Of a DNA stretch of 64,000 bases, positions 36,511 to 45,235 are shown piece after piece (the first letter of the stretch is position 1; every line of letters begins with the position of its first letter). The stretch lies in NCBI RefSeq assembly GCF_001422405.1, contig NZ_LMMV01000002.1:1-64000 (forward strand), in the 5' to 3' direction. The position numbers were made by a program, and so were the translations under genes. The notes under the pieces are model-generated. The model searched no databases. It had not been told where the DNA came from and saw only the letters and a list, made by a program, of their open reading frames with translations. The DNA comes from Pseudorhodoferax sp. Leaf267. Its GTDB lineage: Bacteria > Pseudomonadota > Gammaproteobacteria > Burkholderiales > Burkholderiaceae_C.

Positions 36511-37742
36511 CCGCTTCCACGCCCAAGTCCCTCGACGACGCCCTGGCCGAGCTGCTGGCCTATGCCGCGGCGCTGCCCGACGTCGACACCGTCTCCACCT
36601 TCGACGCCGACGGCCGCGTGCTGGCGGCCGACCTGCGCTCTGAGCTGCAGGTGCCGCCGCTGGACAACAGCGCCATGGACGGTTACGCCATGCGCTGCGC
36701 CGACGCGGCGGTGGACGGCGCCGTGCTGCCGGTCTCGCAGCGGATTGCGGCCGGCAGCACCGGCACGCCGCTGGCCTCGGGCACGGCGGCGCGCATCTTC
36801 ACGGGTGCGCCCGTGCCCGATGGCGCCGACGCGGTCGTGATGCAGGAAGACTGCGAGTTGCTGGACGACGGCCGCATCCGCGTGCGCCGCGCGCCCACGC
36901 CGGGGCTGGCGATCCGTCGCGCCGGCGAGGACATCGCGCACGGCGCCGTGGTGCTGGCGCGCGGTACGCGCCTGTCGCCGGCCGCGCTGGGGCTGGCGGC
37001 CAGCATCGGCTCGGCCGAGCTGCCCGTGGCGCGCCGGCCGCGCGTGGCGCTGTTCTCGACCGGCGACGAGCTCGTGATGCCGGGCACCGTGGCGCCCGCG
37101 CAGATGCGGCCCGGTGCCATCTACAACTCCAACCGCTATTTCCTGCGCAGCCTGCTGCAGCGCCAGGGCTGCGAGGTGCAGGACTTGGGCGTGGTGCCGG
37201 ACCAGCGCGAGGCGACCATCGCCGCGCTGCGCGAGGCCAGCGCCCGCAACGACGTGATCCTGACCAGCGGCGGCGTTTCGGTCGGCGAGGAAGACCACGT
37301 GAAGCCTGCGGTGCAGGCCCTCGGCCGGCTGGACCTGTGGCAGATCGCGATCAAGCCCGGCAAGCCGTTCGCCTATGGCAGCCTGGACGGCGGCCGCGGT
37401 GCCTGCCATTTCATCGGCCTGCCAGGCAACCCGGTGTCCAGCCTGGTCACGTTCATCGTGCTGGTGCGCCCCTTTTTGCTCAAGCTGCAGGGCGCATCGA
37501 CCCTGCAGCCTCACGTGTTGAACCTGCCGGCCCATTTCGACTGGCCGCGCGCCGACCGTCGCCGCGAGTTCCTGCGCGCGCGGCGCAACGAGCGTGGCGG
37601 GTTGGACCTGTTCCCGAACCAGGGCTCGGGCGTGCTGACTTCCACCGTCTGGGGCGACGGCCTCGTCGACACCGGCCCGGGCCAGACCATCGCGCAGGGC
37701 GACACGGTGCGCTTCCTGCCGTTCGCCGAGCTGTTCGCATGA
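36507..37742 (+). CDS. moeA: Molybdopterin molybdenumtransferase
   Basis: A 411-residue MoeA that inserts molybdate into adenylated molybdopterin. It has the N-terminal VPPLDNSAMDGYAMR motif, the MPT-binding fold with VALFSTGDELV and NSNRYFL, and TSGGVSVGEEDHVK with IKPGKPFAYG and FIGLPGNPVSSLVTF. All are family signatures. It is in the middle of the thrC-mobB-moeA-moaD run, overlapping both neighbours by ATGA. Confidence 0.96.
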   Translation: MTASTPKSLDDALAELLAYAAALPDVDTVSTFDADGRVLAADLRSELQVPPLDNSAMDGYAMRCADAAVDGAVLPVSQRIAAGSTGTPLASGTAARIFTGAPVPDGADAVVMQEDCELLDDGRIRVRRAPTPGLAIRRAGEDIAHGAVVLARGTRLSPAALGLAASIGSAELPVARRPRVALFSTGDELVMPGTVAPAQMRPGAIYNSNRYFLRSLLQRQGCEVQDLGVVPDQREATIAALREASARNDVILTSGGVSVGEEDHVKPAVQALGRLDLWQIAIKPGKPFAYGSLDGGRGACHFIGLPGNPVSSLVTFIVLVRPFLLKLQGASTLQPHVLNLPAHFDWPRADRRREFLRARRNERGGLDLFPNQGSGVLTSTVWGDGLVDTGPGQTIAQGDTVRFLPFAELFA

Positions 37743-37990
37743 AGCTGCACGTGCGCTATTTCGCCTCCATCCGCGAGGGCCTGGGCCTGGGCGCGGAGCA
37801 GGTCGACACGCAGGCCGCCACCCTGGGCGCGCTGCGCGACGAGCTGCTGGCACGCGGTGGCGCCTACGCCGAGCACCTGGCCCGCGGCCGCGCCGTGCGC
37901 ATGGCGCTGGACCAGGCCATGTGCGCGGAAACCGCTGCCCTGCGCGAGGGCGGCGAGGTCGCGTTCTTCCCGCCCGTCACGGGCGGCTGA
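37739..37990 (+). CDS. moaD: Molybdopterin synthase small subunit (sulfur carrier MoaD)
   Basis: An 83-residue ubiquitin-like sulfur carrier ending in the required diglycine (FFPPVTGG), which is adenylated and thiocarboxylated by MoeB. Start MKLHVRYFASIREGLG at 37739 overlaps moeA. It works with MoaE, whose gene is 1.1 kb downstream, separated by an inverted dapA-like gene. Its last 14 bases overlap that convergent gene. Confidence 0.95.
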   Translation: MKLHVRYFASIREGLGLGAEQVDTQAATLGALRDELLARGGAYAEHLARGRAVRMALDQAMCAETAALREGGEVAFFPPVTGG

Positions 37991-38867
37991 AGCCTTCCTG
38001 CAGCGCGAGCAGACGCTGCAGCAACCCGTCCGAAGCCGGCGTCATCGGCGCGCGCAGACCGGGCCCGATGGCGCCCGCATGCGCCAGCAAGGCCTTGATG
38101 GGCCCCGGGTTCGGCTCGCTGAAGATGGCGCGGATCCACGGCTGCAGCGGCTGCCACAGCGCACGCGCCTCCTGCAGCCGGTCGTCGGCCAGCAAGGACA
38201 TCACGTGCACGAAGCGCGCGGTGTGCAGGTGCGCGCTGGCGGCGATCGCGCCGGCGCCGCCCAGGGCCAGCGTGCCGAAGAGTTGCGCGTCCTCGCCGGC
38301 CAGCACGGCCAGGCGGCCATCGGCGATCAGCGCCTGGGTCTTGGCCGCGTCGCCGCCGCAGTCCTTCACGGCCCAGATGCGCGGGTGCTCGGCCAGGGCC
38401 AGCAGGGTCGGCAAATGCAGCTCCGCGCCGGTGCGGTAAGGGATGTCGTAGAGCATCACGGGCACCGGGCTCGCATCGGCCAGGGTGCGAAACCAGTCCA
38501 GCAGCCCGGCCTGCGCGGGCCGCACATAGCAGGGCGGCGCGATGAGCAGGCCGGCGATCTGCCGCTTGCCGGCCTCTGCCACGGCTGCCAGTGCGCGCGG
38601 CAGGTGGTAGCCGCCGATGCCCATGACCACGGGCAACCCGTCGGCTGCGGCCAGCACGGTATCCAGCACAGCCAATTGTTCGTCCGCGTCCAGCGCAGCG
38701 GCCTCGCCAGTGCTGCCGCAGGCCACGAAGCCGGCGATGCCGCAGGGCCTGAGCCCGCGCACCAGTGCCGCGAGCGCGGCATGGTCGACGGTGCCGTCCA
38801 GGAACGGCGTGATGAGAGGGATCCACAACCCCGTGAACGGGGCGGGCACATTCGATTGCAGACGCAT
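37977..38867 (-). CDS. Dihydrodipicolinate synthase/N-acetylneuraminate lyase-family aldolase
   Basis: A 296-residue class I aldolase (TIM barrel). The Schiff-base lysine is K168 (WAVKDCGG), with Y140 in VMLYDIPYRTG and the GSTGE substrate loop (51-55). R145 in the DIPYRTG segment aligns with the conserved arginine of true DHDPS. It could be a DapA paralogue for lysine synthesis or a catabolic aldolase; no lysine genes are adjacent. The start MRLQSNVPAPFTG at 38867 matches the family length. It sits inverted between moaD and moaE and has a large hairpin in its leader. Confidence 0.88.
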   Translation of the reverse strand: MRLQSNVPAPFTGLWIPLITPFLDGTVDHAALAALVRGLRPCGIAGFVACGSTGEAAALDADEQLAVLDTVLAAADGLPVVMGIGGYHLPRALAAVAEAGKRQIAGLLIAPPCYVRPAQAGLLDWFRTLADASPVPVMLYDIPYRTGAELHLPTLLALAEHPRIWAVKDCGGDAAKTQALIADGRLAVLAGEDAQLFGTLALGGAGAIAASAHLHTARFVHVMSLLADDRLQEARALWQPLQPWIRAIFSEPNPGPIKALLAHAGAIGPGLRAPMTPASDGLLQRLLALQEGFSRP

Positions 38868-38938
38868 GGCTTTCCTTGTCGAGAACACGACCGAAGGGTC
38901 ACCGTCGACAGGATGTGCGCGAAACGAGAAGCGGGGGT

Positions 38939-38986
38939 GGGGCTGCCAGGTTTCCGTCGCGCATCCGACGACGGAACCGCAGCCCC
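38939..38986. promoter_or_regulatory. Long imperfect hairpin in the dapA-like / moaE divergent region
   Basis: GGGGCTGC (38939-38946) pairs with GCAGCCCC (38979-38986), and GG-TT-CCGTCG (38949-38959) pairs with CGACGG-AACC (38969-38978). Small bulges of two bases and one base and a nine-base loop give about 18 pairs. It begins 72 bases upstream of the dapA-like start. It may be a structured leader, an attenuator or a protein-binding palindrome. There is no T-tract. Confidence 0.5.
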
Positions 38987-39124
38987 GGTCAGACGAGCAG
39001 CGGTTTGTCCAGTTGTTTCGCAGCGCGGGTGGCCGTCCCGACACGGGCGTGCAGGGCAATGGCGTGGCGGCGGGTCGACATGGACATGGCGCGCAAGTCT
39101 AATCGCCTGCCCCACAATCGCGCC

Positions 39125-39607
39125 ATGCCCCTGCCCCGCGTTGCCATCCAGACCGCCGACTTCGACCTGGGCGCCGAGGTCGCCGCGCTGCGCGCGCAGG
39201 ACGCGCGCATCGGCGCCGTCTGCAGCTTCCTGGGCACGGTGCGCGACCGCCATCCCGACGTGGCCGGCGCCGTCACGGCCTTGGAGCTGGAGCACTACCC
39301 CGGCATGACCGAGCGCGCCATCGAGGCCATGGTCGACGAGGCCTTCGCGCGCTTCGACATCCACGCCGCGCGCGTGGTGCACCGCGTCGGCCCGCTGCTG
39401 CCGCTGGACCAGATCGTGCTGGTGGCCGTGGCGTCTGCGCACCGCGGCGTGGCCTTCCAGGCCTGCGAATTCCTGATGGACTACCTCAAGACCCAGGCGC
39501 CCTTCTGGAAGAAGGAGCAGACGGCCCAGGGCGCACGCTGGGTCGATGCACGCGTCAGCGACGACCAGGCCCTGGCGCGCTGGGGCATCGCGGCGCGCAA
39601 CGCCTGA
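39125..39607 (+). CDS. moaE: Molybdopterin synthase catalytic subunit
   Basis: A 160-residue MoaE. It has FLGTVRDRHPDVAGAVTALE, LELEHYPGMTERAI, VHRVGPLLPLDQIVLVAVAS and the active-site region APFWKKEQTAQGARWVDAR with catalytic lysines. With MoaD-thiocarboxylate it converts cPMP to molybdopterin. It has its own upstream region, unlike the usual tight moaD-moaE pair. It ends 15 bases before the convergent regulator gene. Confidence 0.95.
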   Translation: MPLPRVAIQTADFDLGAEVAALRAQDARIGAVCSFLGTVRDRHPDVAGAVTALELEHYPGMTERAIEAMVDEAFARFDIHAARVVHRVGPLLPLDQIVLVAVASAHRGVAFQACEFLMDYLKTQAPFWKKEQTAQGARWVDARVSDDQALARWGIAARNA

Positions 39608-39621
39608 ACGGGGCGGGCGGG

Positions 39622-42057
39622 TCAGCGCGGCGCTGCCGGGGGCGTGTCGGCGCGCTCCAGGGCGGCGCGCGCCTCGGCCACGGCCAGCCGCCTGTCCAGC
39701 GCATAGCCCTCGGCCATCGCGGTCTCGAACGCGACCATGCCCAGTGCCGCGCGCAGCTGGGCGATGCGCGGCAGCAGCAGGGCTTCGATCGCGGGCTGGC
39801 GGCGCTGGCGCATCTGGTCGATGCAGGCCTGCCCGGCGCCGTACAGGCGTGCGGCCTGCGCGCTCTGGCCGGCCAGCGCGGCCCAGCCGGCGAACGCGTC
39901 CAGCGCCATCTGCTCCAGCGACTCGTGGTGGATGTCCTGCGCGATCCGGATCGCGTCCAGCAGGTAGCTGGCCCCGGCCGCCACGTCGCCCAGGCCGATC
40001 GACACCCAGGCCACGTTGAGCAGGCTCAGGCCCACGTGGATCGGCGTGCCGCGCGCATGGGCCAGCACCAGCGATTCCTCGAACAGGGGGCGCGCCGCGG
40101 CCAGCTCGTTGAACGCCAGGTGCACCACGCCCATGGCCAGGATGGCCTGGTTCAGCACCGCGCGGTCACCGGTGCTGCGCGCCAGCGCCAGCGCGGCCGC
40201 GCAGTGCGTGCGCGCGGCCGGGCGGTCGCCATGGCCCAGGCAGGCGATGCCCAGCCACAGCTGCGACTGCGCCATCTGGCGCTGCCCGCCCAGGCTGCGC
40301 GCCAGCTCCAGGCTGTCCTTCAGCAGCGCGATGGCGTCGGCGTACTGGCCCAGGAAGTAGGCCAGTTCGCCGACCGCGGAGATGGCCTGGGCCTTGGTCA
40401 GGCTGGGCGCGGCGTCCCGCGCCGAGACCAGCGCGCGCATGCCGACCTGGTAGCCCAGGTCCGCCGTGCCGCGGCTGCGCCAGTAGCCTTGCAGGCAGGC
40501 GACCAGGCGCAGCACGCAGTCGTCCGTGGGCGGTGTCTCGTCGCCCCAGGCATGGGCCAGCAGCAGGTTCTCGCGGTCCGCGTCCAGCTGCAGCAGCCAC
40601 TCGCGCTGCCGCGGCCCCTGCAGCTTGGCCACGCCCGACTCGACCCAGCCCGCCATGTAGTGCAGGTGCCGCATGCGCGCCGCCGCGGCCTCGCCGTGCA
40701 GCTGCAGCTGTTCGCTGGCGAACAGGCGCACCGTCTCCAGCAGGCCGTAGCGTGACTCGTCGTCGGTCTGCGGCACCACCACCACCAGCGACTGGTCGAC
40801 CAGGGCCGACAGCGCATCGAGCACCTCCAGCTCGTCGGCCTCGTCGCCGGACACCGCCACCATCGCCTGCAGCGTCCAGCTGCCTGCGAACATGCCTGCG
40901 CAGCGGAACAGCCGCTGCAGTGGCGGCGGCAGCTGGTCGTAGCTCCACTGGATCGTGGCGCGCAGCGTCTGCACGCGCGGCTGGTTGCGCGCCGCACCGG
41001 TCAGCAGCCGGAAACGGTCGCCCAGGCGTTCCTGGATCTGCGGCAGCGACAGCACGTTGGCGCGCGCCGCCGCCAGCTCCAGCGCCAGCGGGATGCCGTC
41101 CAGGTGCCGGCAGATGTCGGCCACCACGCGCGCATTGCCCTCGCCGAGCCGGAACTCGGGGTTCACCCATTGCAGCCGGTCGACGAACAGGCGCACGGCG
41201 TCGAAGCCGTCGGCCGCGGCCGGTGCGCTGGCCGGCGGGCAGGCCAGCGGCGGCAGCAGGAACACGCGCTCGTCGGCCAGGTTCAGCGGGATGCGGCTGG
41301 TGGCCAGCACGCGCACCTGCGGGCAGGTGCGCAGCAGCGTGGCAATGAGGGCGCCTGCCGTGGCGGCCACATGCTCGCAGTTGTCCATGACGATCAGGCA
41401 CTGGCGCGCCGCGAGGTGCTGCACCAGGCGATCGAGCAGTGTGGTGCCCGGCTTTTCGAACACGCCCAGCGCGGCGCCCAGCACCAGCGGCACGCGCGTG
41501 GCGTCCTGCAGCGGCGCCAGGTCGATGAACCACGCGCCGTCGGCCTGGGCGGGCAGCAGCTGGCGCGCCAGCTGCATGGCCATGCGCGTCTTGCCGCAGC
41601 CGCCGATGGCCACCAGCGTCAGCAGCCGCGCGTCGGCCAGCACTTGCCGGCACTCGGCCAGTTCGTGCGCGCGGCCGATGAAGCGGCTGCGCTCGGGCGC
41701 CAGGTTGTGCCGCAGCGCCGTGTCGGCCGGCGCGGCCGCGGCGTCCGTCGCGGCACCCTGTTCCACCACCGGCATGACGAGCCGGTAGCCACGGCCGGCC
41801 ACCGTCGCGATGGCCTGCGCACCCAGCACCTTGCGCAGGGACGAAATCTGCACCTGCAGGTTGTTCTCTTCGACGACGAGCCCGGGCCACACGCGGTCGA
41901 GCAGCTCGCTCTTGCCGACCACGCGGTCGCGGTGCTGCAGCAACACCTCCAGCAAATCGAAAGCCCGGGCACCGATGGCGACAGAAATGCCATCGACGAG
42001 GATTCGGCGTTCCTGCAGCCGGATCTCGGTCCGTCCAGAGCGGTACAGCGAAGCCAT
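39622..42057 (-). CDS. Winged-helix transcriptional regulator with P-loop NTPase and TPR-like C-terminus
   Basis: An 811-residue cytoplasmic regulator. Residues 1-97 form an OmpR/PhoB-type winged helix (LLEVLLQHRDRVVGKSELLD, then VAGRGYRLVMPV). Next is a STAND-like AAA+ ATPase with Walker A GGCGKT (152-157) and Walker B LIVMDNCEHV. The remaining ~450 residues are alpha-helical TPR-like repeats (AKAQAISAVGELAYFLGQYA, ARSLGGQRQMAQSQLWLG) ending near 800. There is no receiver domain, so it is likely controlled by a ligand sensed by the TPR part. It lies downstream of, and parallel to, the lodA/lodB-like pair after a 106-base gap, with its own start at 42057. Confidence 0.88.
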   Translation of the reverse strand: MASLYRSGRTEIRLQERRILVDGISVAIGARAFDLLEVLLQHRDRVVGKSELLDRVWPGLVVEENNLQVQISSLRKVLGAQAIATVAGRGYRLVMPVVEQGAATDAAAAPADTALRHNLAPERSRFIGRAHELAECRQVLADARLLTLVAIGGCGKTRMAMQLARQLLPAQADGAWFIDLAPLQDATRVPLVLGAALGVFEKPGTTLLDRLVQHLAARQCLIVMDNCEHVAATAGALIATLLRTCPQVRVLATSRIPLNLADERVFLLPPLACPPASAPAAADGFDAVRLFVDRLQWVNPEFRLGEGNARVVADICRHLDGIPLALELAAARANVLSLPQIQERLGDRFRLLTGAARNQPRVQTLRATIQWSYDQLPPPLQRLFRCAGMFAGSWTLQAMVAVSGDEADELEVLDALSALVDQSLVVVVPQTDDESRYGLLETVRLFASEQLQLHGEAAAARMRHLHYMAGWVESGVAKLQGPRQREWLLQLDADRENLLLAHAWGDETPPTDDCVLRLVACLQGYWRSRGTADLGYQVGMRALVSARDAAPSLTKAQAISAVGELAYFLGQYADAIALLKDSLELARSLGGQRQMAQSQLWLGIACLGHGDRPAARTHCAAALALARSTGDRAVLNQAILAMGVVHLAFNELAAARPLFEESLVLAHARGTPIHVGLSLLNVAWVSIGLGDVAAGASYLLDAIRIAQDIHHESLEQMALDAFAGWAALAGQSAQAARLYGAGQACIDQMRQRRQPAIEALLLPRIAQLRAALGMVAFETAMAEGYALDRRLAVAEARAALERADTPPAAPR

Positions 42058-42163
42058 CCTTCCCCCTGTGGTGCAAGCGTGCGATGCGCGTCCCGCCGTC
42101 GACGGGATGCCGCCGTCGCCGAAGCGGACGGCTGGCGGGCATTGTGCATGGGAAGGGGCGCGC

Positions 42164-43267
42164 TCAGGAACTCGCGACGGCCTCGCGCTGGCGCCGCTGC
42201 CAGTAGGGCTGGCCGGCGAAACGCACGGCCTCGCGGTACAAGCCCAGCCGCATGCGCGCATACAGCGCATGGGCGTGGTCGAGTGCGTCCGCATAGCGCT
42301 GCACGGCGGTGCCATCGCCGGCCAGGCTGGCAGACAGCGCCTGCCCGGCCTCGATGCCGCTGTGCAGCGCCACGGTCAAGCCGTGGGCCGACAGCGGGTC
42401 GTAGCGCATGGCGGCGTCGCCCACCGCCAGCCAGCCCGGGCCTGCGAACCGGGCCAGGCGCGCGCTGGCAGCCGGCGTGAAGGCGGGCGCGCCGGCCAGC
42501 ACCGCGCCATGCTGCTGCAGCCGCGTCCACGTCAGCGGCGCGCCGGCCAGCAGCGCCTGCCAGCCGGCGGCCGTGCGCAGCGCGCGGTGGTCGTGCAGAT
42601 CGGCGTCGGTAAAGAACATGGCGGACCACCGCCCCTGCGGCAGCGGCGCGCAATACCACCAGCCCCGGGGCACGGCCTCGATCAGGCTCGCGGTGTCGGC
42701 CGGCAGGCCAGGCGCCTGCAGCGTCGCCACCAGGGCCACCTGGGCATCGTCCTGCAGCCGGGCCACGCCCTGGTGACGTGCGAACCAGCTGGCCTGGCCG
42801 CTGGCGTCGACGACCCAGCGCGCCTGCCAGCGGCGCGGGCCATGCTGGCCCTGCCAGCCAGCAGCGTCTGGCACGATGGCCGGCGGCGCATCGAAGCTGT
42901 CGATGTCGGCGCCCAGCGCGCGCGCCCGCTCCACGAGGCGGCGGTCGAACACCGCGCGGTCGATGTGGAACCCATGGCCTTGCGGGTGGTGGATGAAGTC
43001 GAAGTGCCGGGGCGTGGACGTGGCCCAGGCCGAGCGGTTGCCGTGGCAGGCCAGATGCCCGTCGGCCTCGAACGCCTGCCACACGCCCAGGCGGCGCAGC
43101 AGGTGCTTGGCGTCCGGCGCCAGGCTGTCGCCCGGGGGCGTCGGGGCGGGCCGTGCGGGCGCCAGCACCAGCACGCGGTGCGCCGCGCGGCGCAGGCTGA
43201 TGGCCGCGGCCATGGCCGCCGGGCCGCGGCCCAGCACGGCCACGTCGAAGCATTCGGCCGGGTTCAA
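42164..43267 (-). CDS. LodB-like FAD-dependent oxidoreductase (quinocofactor maturation)
   Basis: A 367-residue flavoprotein with the N-terminal dinucleotide-binding motif FDVAVLGRGPAAMAAA and the late WLAVGDAAMRYDPLSAHG (GD) motif of FAD monooxygenases/halogenases. Beside a LodA-like gene it is the expected LodB partner, needed to build the cysteine tryptophylquinone cofactor of LodA-type oxidases. The start is not an ATG: TTG at 43267 overlaps the upstream stop (TTGA), implying tight translational coupling; a GTG farther upstream is possible. Confidence 0.83.
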   Translation of the reverse strand: MNPAECFDVAVLGRGPAAMAAAISLRRAAHRVLVLAPARPAPTPPGDSLAPDAKHLLRRLGVWQAFEADGHLACHGNRSAWATSTPRHFDFIHHPQGHGFHIDRAVFDRRLVERARALGADIDSFDAPPAIVPDAAGWQGQHGPRRWQARWVVDASGQASWFARHQGVARLQDDAQVALVATLQAPGLPADTASLIEAVPRGWWYCAPLPQGRWSAMFFTDADLHDHRALRTAAGWQALLAGAPLTWTRLQQHGAVLAGAPAFTPAASARLARFAGPGWLAVGDAAMRYDPLSAHGLTVALHSGIEAGQALSASLAGDGTAVQRYADALDHAHALYARMRLGLYREAVRFAGQPYWQRRQREAVASS

Positions 43268-45129
43268 CGCTCGCGCGCCGGGTCGTGCGTCCACAGCGGC
43301 GTCGTCGCCGCGCCCTGCGCCGTGCCAGGCAGCGTGCGGCCGGTCTCCACCCACAGCCGGGCCGGCAGCGCGGGCTGGTCGCTGGGCCCGGGCCGGCGCG
43401 TCACCATGCCGATGTGCGGCCATTCTGTGATGAACACGGCGCGCGGGTTGGGGTCGGTGATCAACGCCGGCGGGTCGCTGTCGGGCTGGTAGACGATGCC
43501 GCGCAGCCATTTGGGCCGGTGCACCGGGTCGAACGCGCGCATCCGCTCGTCCAGCGGCAGCGCCGGGTCCATCAGGGTCTGGTACTGCGCCTCGGTCAGC
43601 ACGTCGTTGGGCACACGCGCGGGCCAGAAGGTCGGCAGGTATTCGCCGCTCCAGGGCCGGTAGGCGGACAGGCAGCTGGCGGTGTCGGTCTGCCACGGGC
43701 AGGCCATCCAGCGCGTCAGGCTCCCGGGCGCGCAGCCGTCCAGCGGGCCGCCTGGGGCCATGGCGCCGGCGGAGGTCAACACCGGGCCGGCGTCGGGCTC
43801 CTCTCCCTGGCGGCGGCGCAACCGGAACGGCGCGGAGTACAGCGTGGGCTGGCGCATCGGCCATGTGAACTCGCAGCCGGGGTGGAACGGCCCGCCCGTG
43901 GTCTCGTCGAGCACGGCGCGGTCCAGGCCCTGGGCCTGCTCGGCCGGCGTGCGCTCGTCCCAGGGCTTGGGCGGGGGCGGCAGGCCGTCGGCGATGAAGT
44001 CGCCCCCGGCCCATTGCGCCAGCAGCGCGTACTGCGTGGGCAGGATCGCCATCCAGTTGCGCGGGTCGGTCGAGCCTGCGTCCACGGTGGCGGCATCGCC
44101 GTAGACACCCGGCCAGGCATCGGCCTGCTGCCATCCGTAGTCCGCATGCCGGAAGCGGTTGAACACGGCGCTGCGCAGCGGCTGGGCAGCCGGCGACGGG
44201 TCGTTCAGCCGCCGCAGCAGCTCCGCGCCGCGAAAGTCGTTGGCCGCGCCCCAGCCGAACTCCAGCGCGAAGCCGGCGTTGACCCATTGCGCGTCCGAGA
44301 AGCGCGACAGCAGCGGAAAGATGTCGGTGGAAAAGCGCGGACGCGGCGGCCGCAGCGTCGTGTCCAGCGCGCAGCCCACCTCGCGCAGCAGGTCCCAGCC
44401 CGTCACCAGCGCCTGCACGCCAGGCGCGAAGTCCGGCGGCGCCACGACCACCCAGGCACCGTCGGCCTGCAGCGCACGGCCATCGAGCACCACGCTCGCC
44501 TGCACCGGCCCGTCGCAGGTGTCGTCGTGCCAGCCGTCGTTGTTGGCAAAGCCGCTGGGCGGCACATCGTCGTGCGAGGCCGACTTGCCGTGGCCGCCCA
44601 GGAAGATCAGCCGGCCGGCCTCGTCGGTGCGCAGCTCGCCCAGATAGACCGGCCTGCCGTAGAAGCAGCCGTCATCGAATGCCTGGCCGCTCTGGCGGCT
44701 GCCGCCGATGGAGCGCGGCCGCGGCCGGATGCGCAGCTGCTCGCGCGCTGCTCCCTGCACGCTGCGGTTGCGGCGCAGGCTGGCCAGCGCGGGCACGCCC
44801 GGCAGGTCGCCGCGGCTGGCCGGAATGTCCATGGCCTGGTCGAAGTTGAACCAGGCAGCCTTCTCGTTGGCCACCTGCACGCTCCAGGTGATGGGCCCGT
44901 CGGCAAGCGTCACCTCGCGTACGACCTGGCCCGCGGCGTCCAGCCCGTACAGCCGAAAGCGCGCCGCCTGTCGCTTGATGCGGCCCTGTGCGTCGCGGTA
45001 GTTCTCGCCATCGCCAGGCTGCTGGCCGGGCACCTCGGGGCCGAAGAAGAATGCATCGGGGCTGTCGCCCACGCGTGCAATGCCGATGGACGGATAGATG
45101 GCCACGCGTTCGACGCGGTTCGTTGTCAT
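43264..45129 (-). CDS. LodA-like cysteine tryptophylquinone-dependent amino-acid oxidase
   Basis: A 621-residue LodA/GoxA-family protein. It shows the family N-terminus (VERVAIYPSIGIARVGDSPD, RIKRQAARFRLYG), FLGGHGKSASHDDV, NDGWHDDTCDGPV, and the C-terminal block GGPFHPGCEFTW (C419) ... LTRWMACPWQTDT (W479) ... YLPTFWPARVPNDVL. C419 and W479, 60 residues apart, are candidates for the CTQ crosslink, by analogy with LodA C516 and W581. Known members oxidise L-lysine (epsilon), glycine or other amino acids, releasing H2O2, which can be antibacterial. No signal peptide is obvious. The substrate here is unknown. GGGAG precedes ATG 45129. Confidence 0.88.
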   Translation of the reverse strand: MTTNRVERVAIYPSIGIARVGDSPDAFFFGPEVPGQQPGDGENYRDAQGRIKRQAARFRLYGLDAAGQVVREVTLADGPITWSVQVANEKAAWFNFDQAMDIPASRGDLPGVPALASLRRNRSVQGAAREQLRIRPRPRSIGGSRQSGQAFDDGCFYGRPVYLGELRTDEAGRLIFLGGHGKSASHDDVPPSGFANNDGWHDDTCDGPVQASVVLDGRALQADGAWVVVAPPDFAPGVQALVTGWDLLREVGCALDTTLRPPRPRFSTDIFPLLSRFSDAQWVNAGFALEFGWGAANDFRGAELLRRLNDPSPAAQPLRSAVFNRFRHADYGWQQADAWPGVYGDAATVDAGSTDPRNWMAILPTQYALLAQWAGGDFIADGLPPPPKPWDERTPAEQAQGLDRAVLDETTGGPFHPGCEFTWPMRQPTLYSAPFRLRRRQGEEPDAGPVLTSAGAMAPGGPLDGCAPGSLTRWMACPWQTDTASCLSAYRPWSGEYLPTFWPARVPNDVLTEAQYQTLMDPALPLDERMRAFDPVHRPKWLRGIVYQPDSDPPALITDPNPRAVFITEWPHIGMVTRRPGPSDQPALPARLWVETGRTLPGTAQGAATTPLWTHDPARER

Positions 45130-45200
45130 GTCTGCTCCCGGGCTGCCTGGTGGCGGGAGCCGCTTGTCCCACGGCGCGCAGGCCAGGGCAAGCGTTTTAG

Positions 45201-45216
45201 CGGTGGCGCGCCACCG
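45201..45216. promoter_or_regulatory. Perfect 16-bp palindrome upstream of the lodA-like gene
   Basis: CGGTGGCG/CGCCACCG is a perfect palindrome with outer arms AGCGTT (45191-45196) and AACGCT (45224-45229), offset by three bases. It lies 72 bases before the lodA-like start and 20 bases after the stop of the preceding minus-strand gene. It could be an operator or a hairpin terminator, but no T-tract follows. Confidence 0.5.
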
Positions 45217-45235
45217 ATTTCAGAACGCTTCAGGT

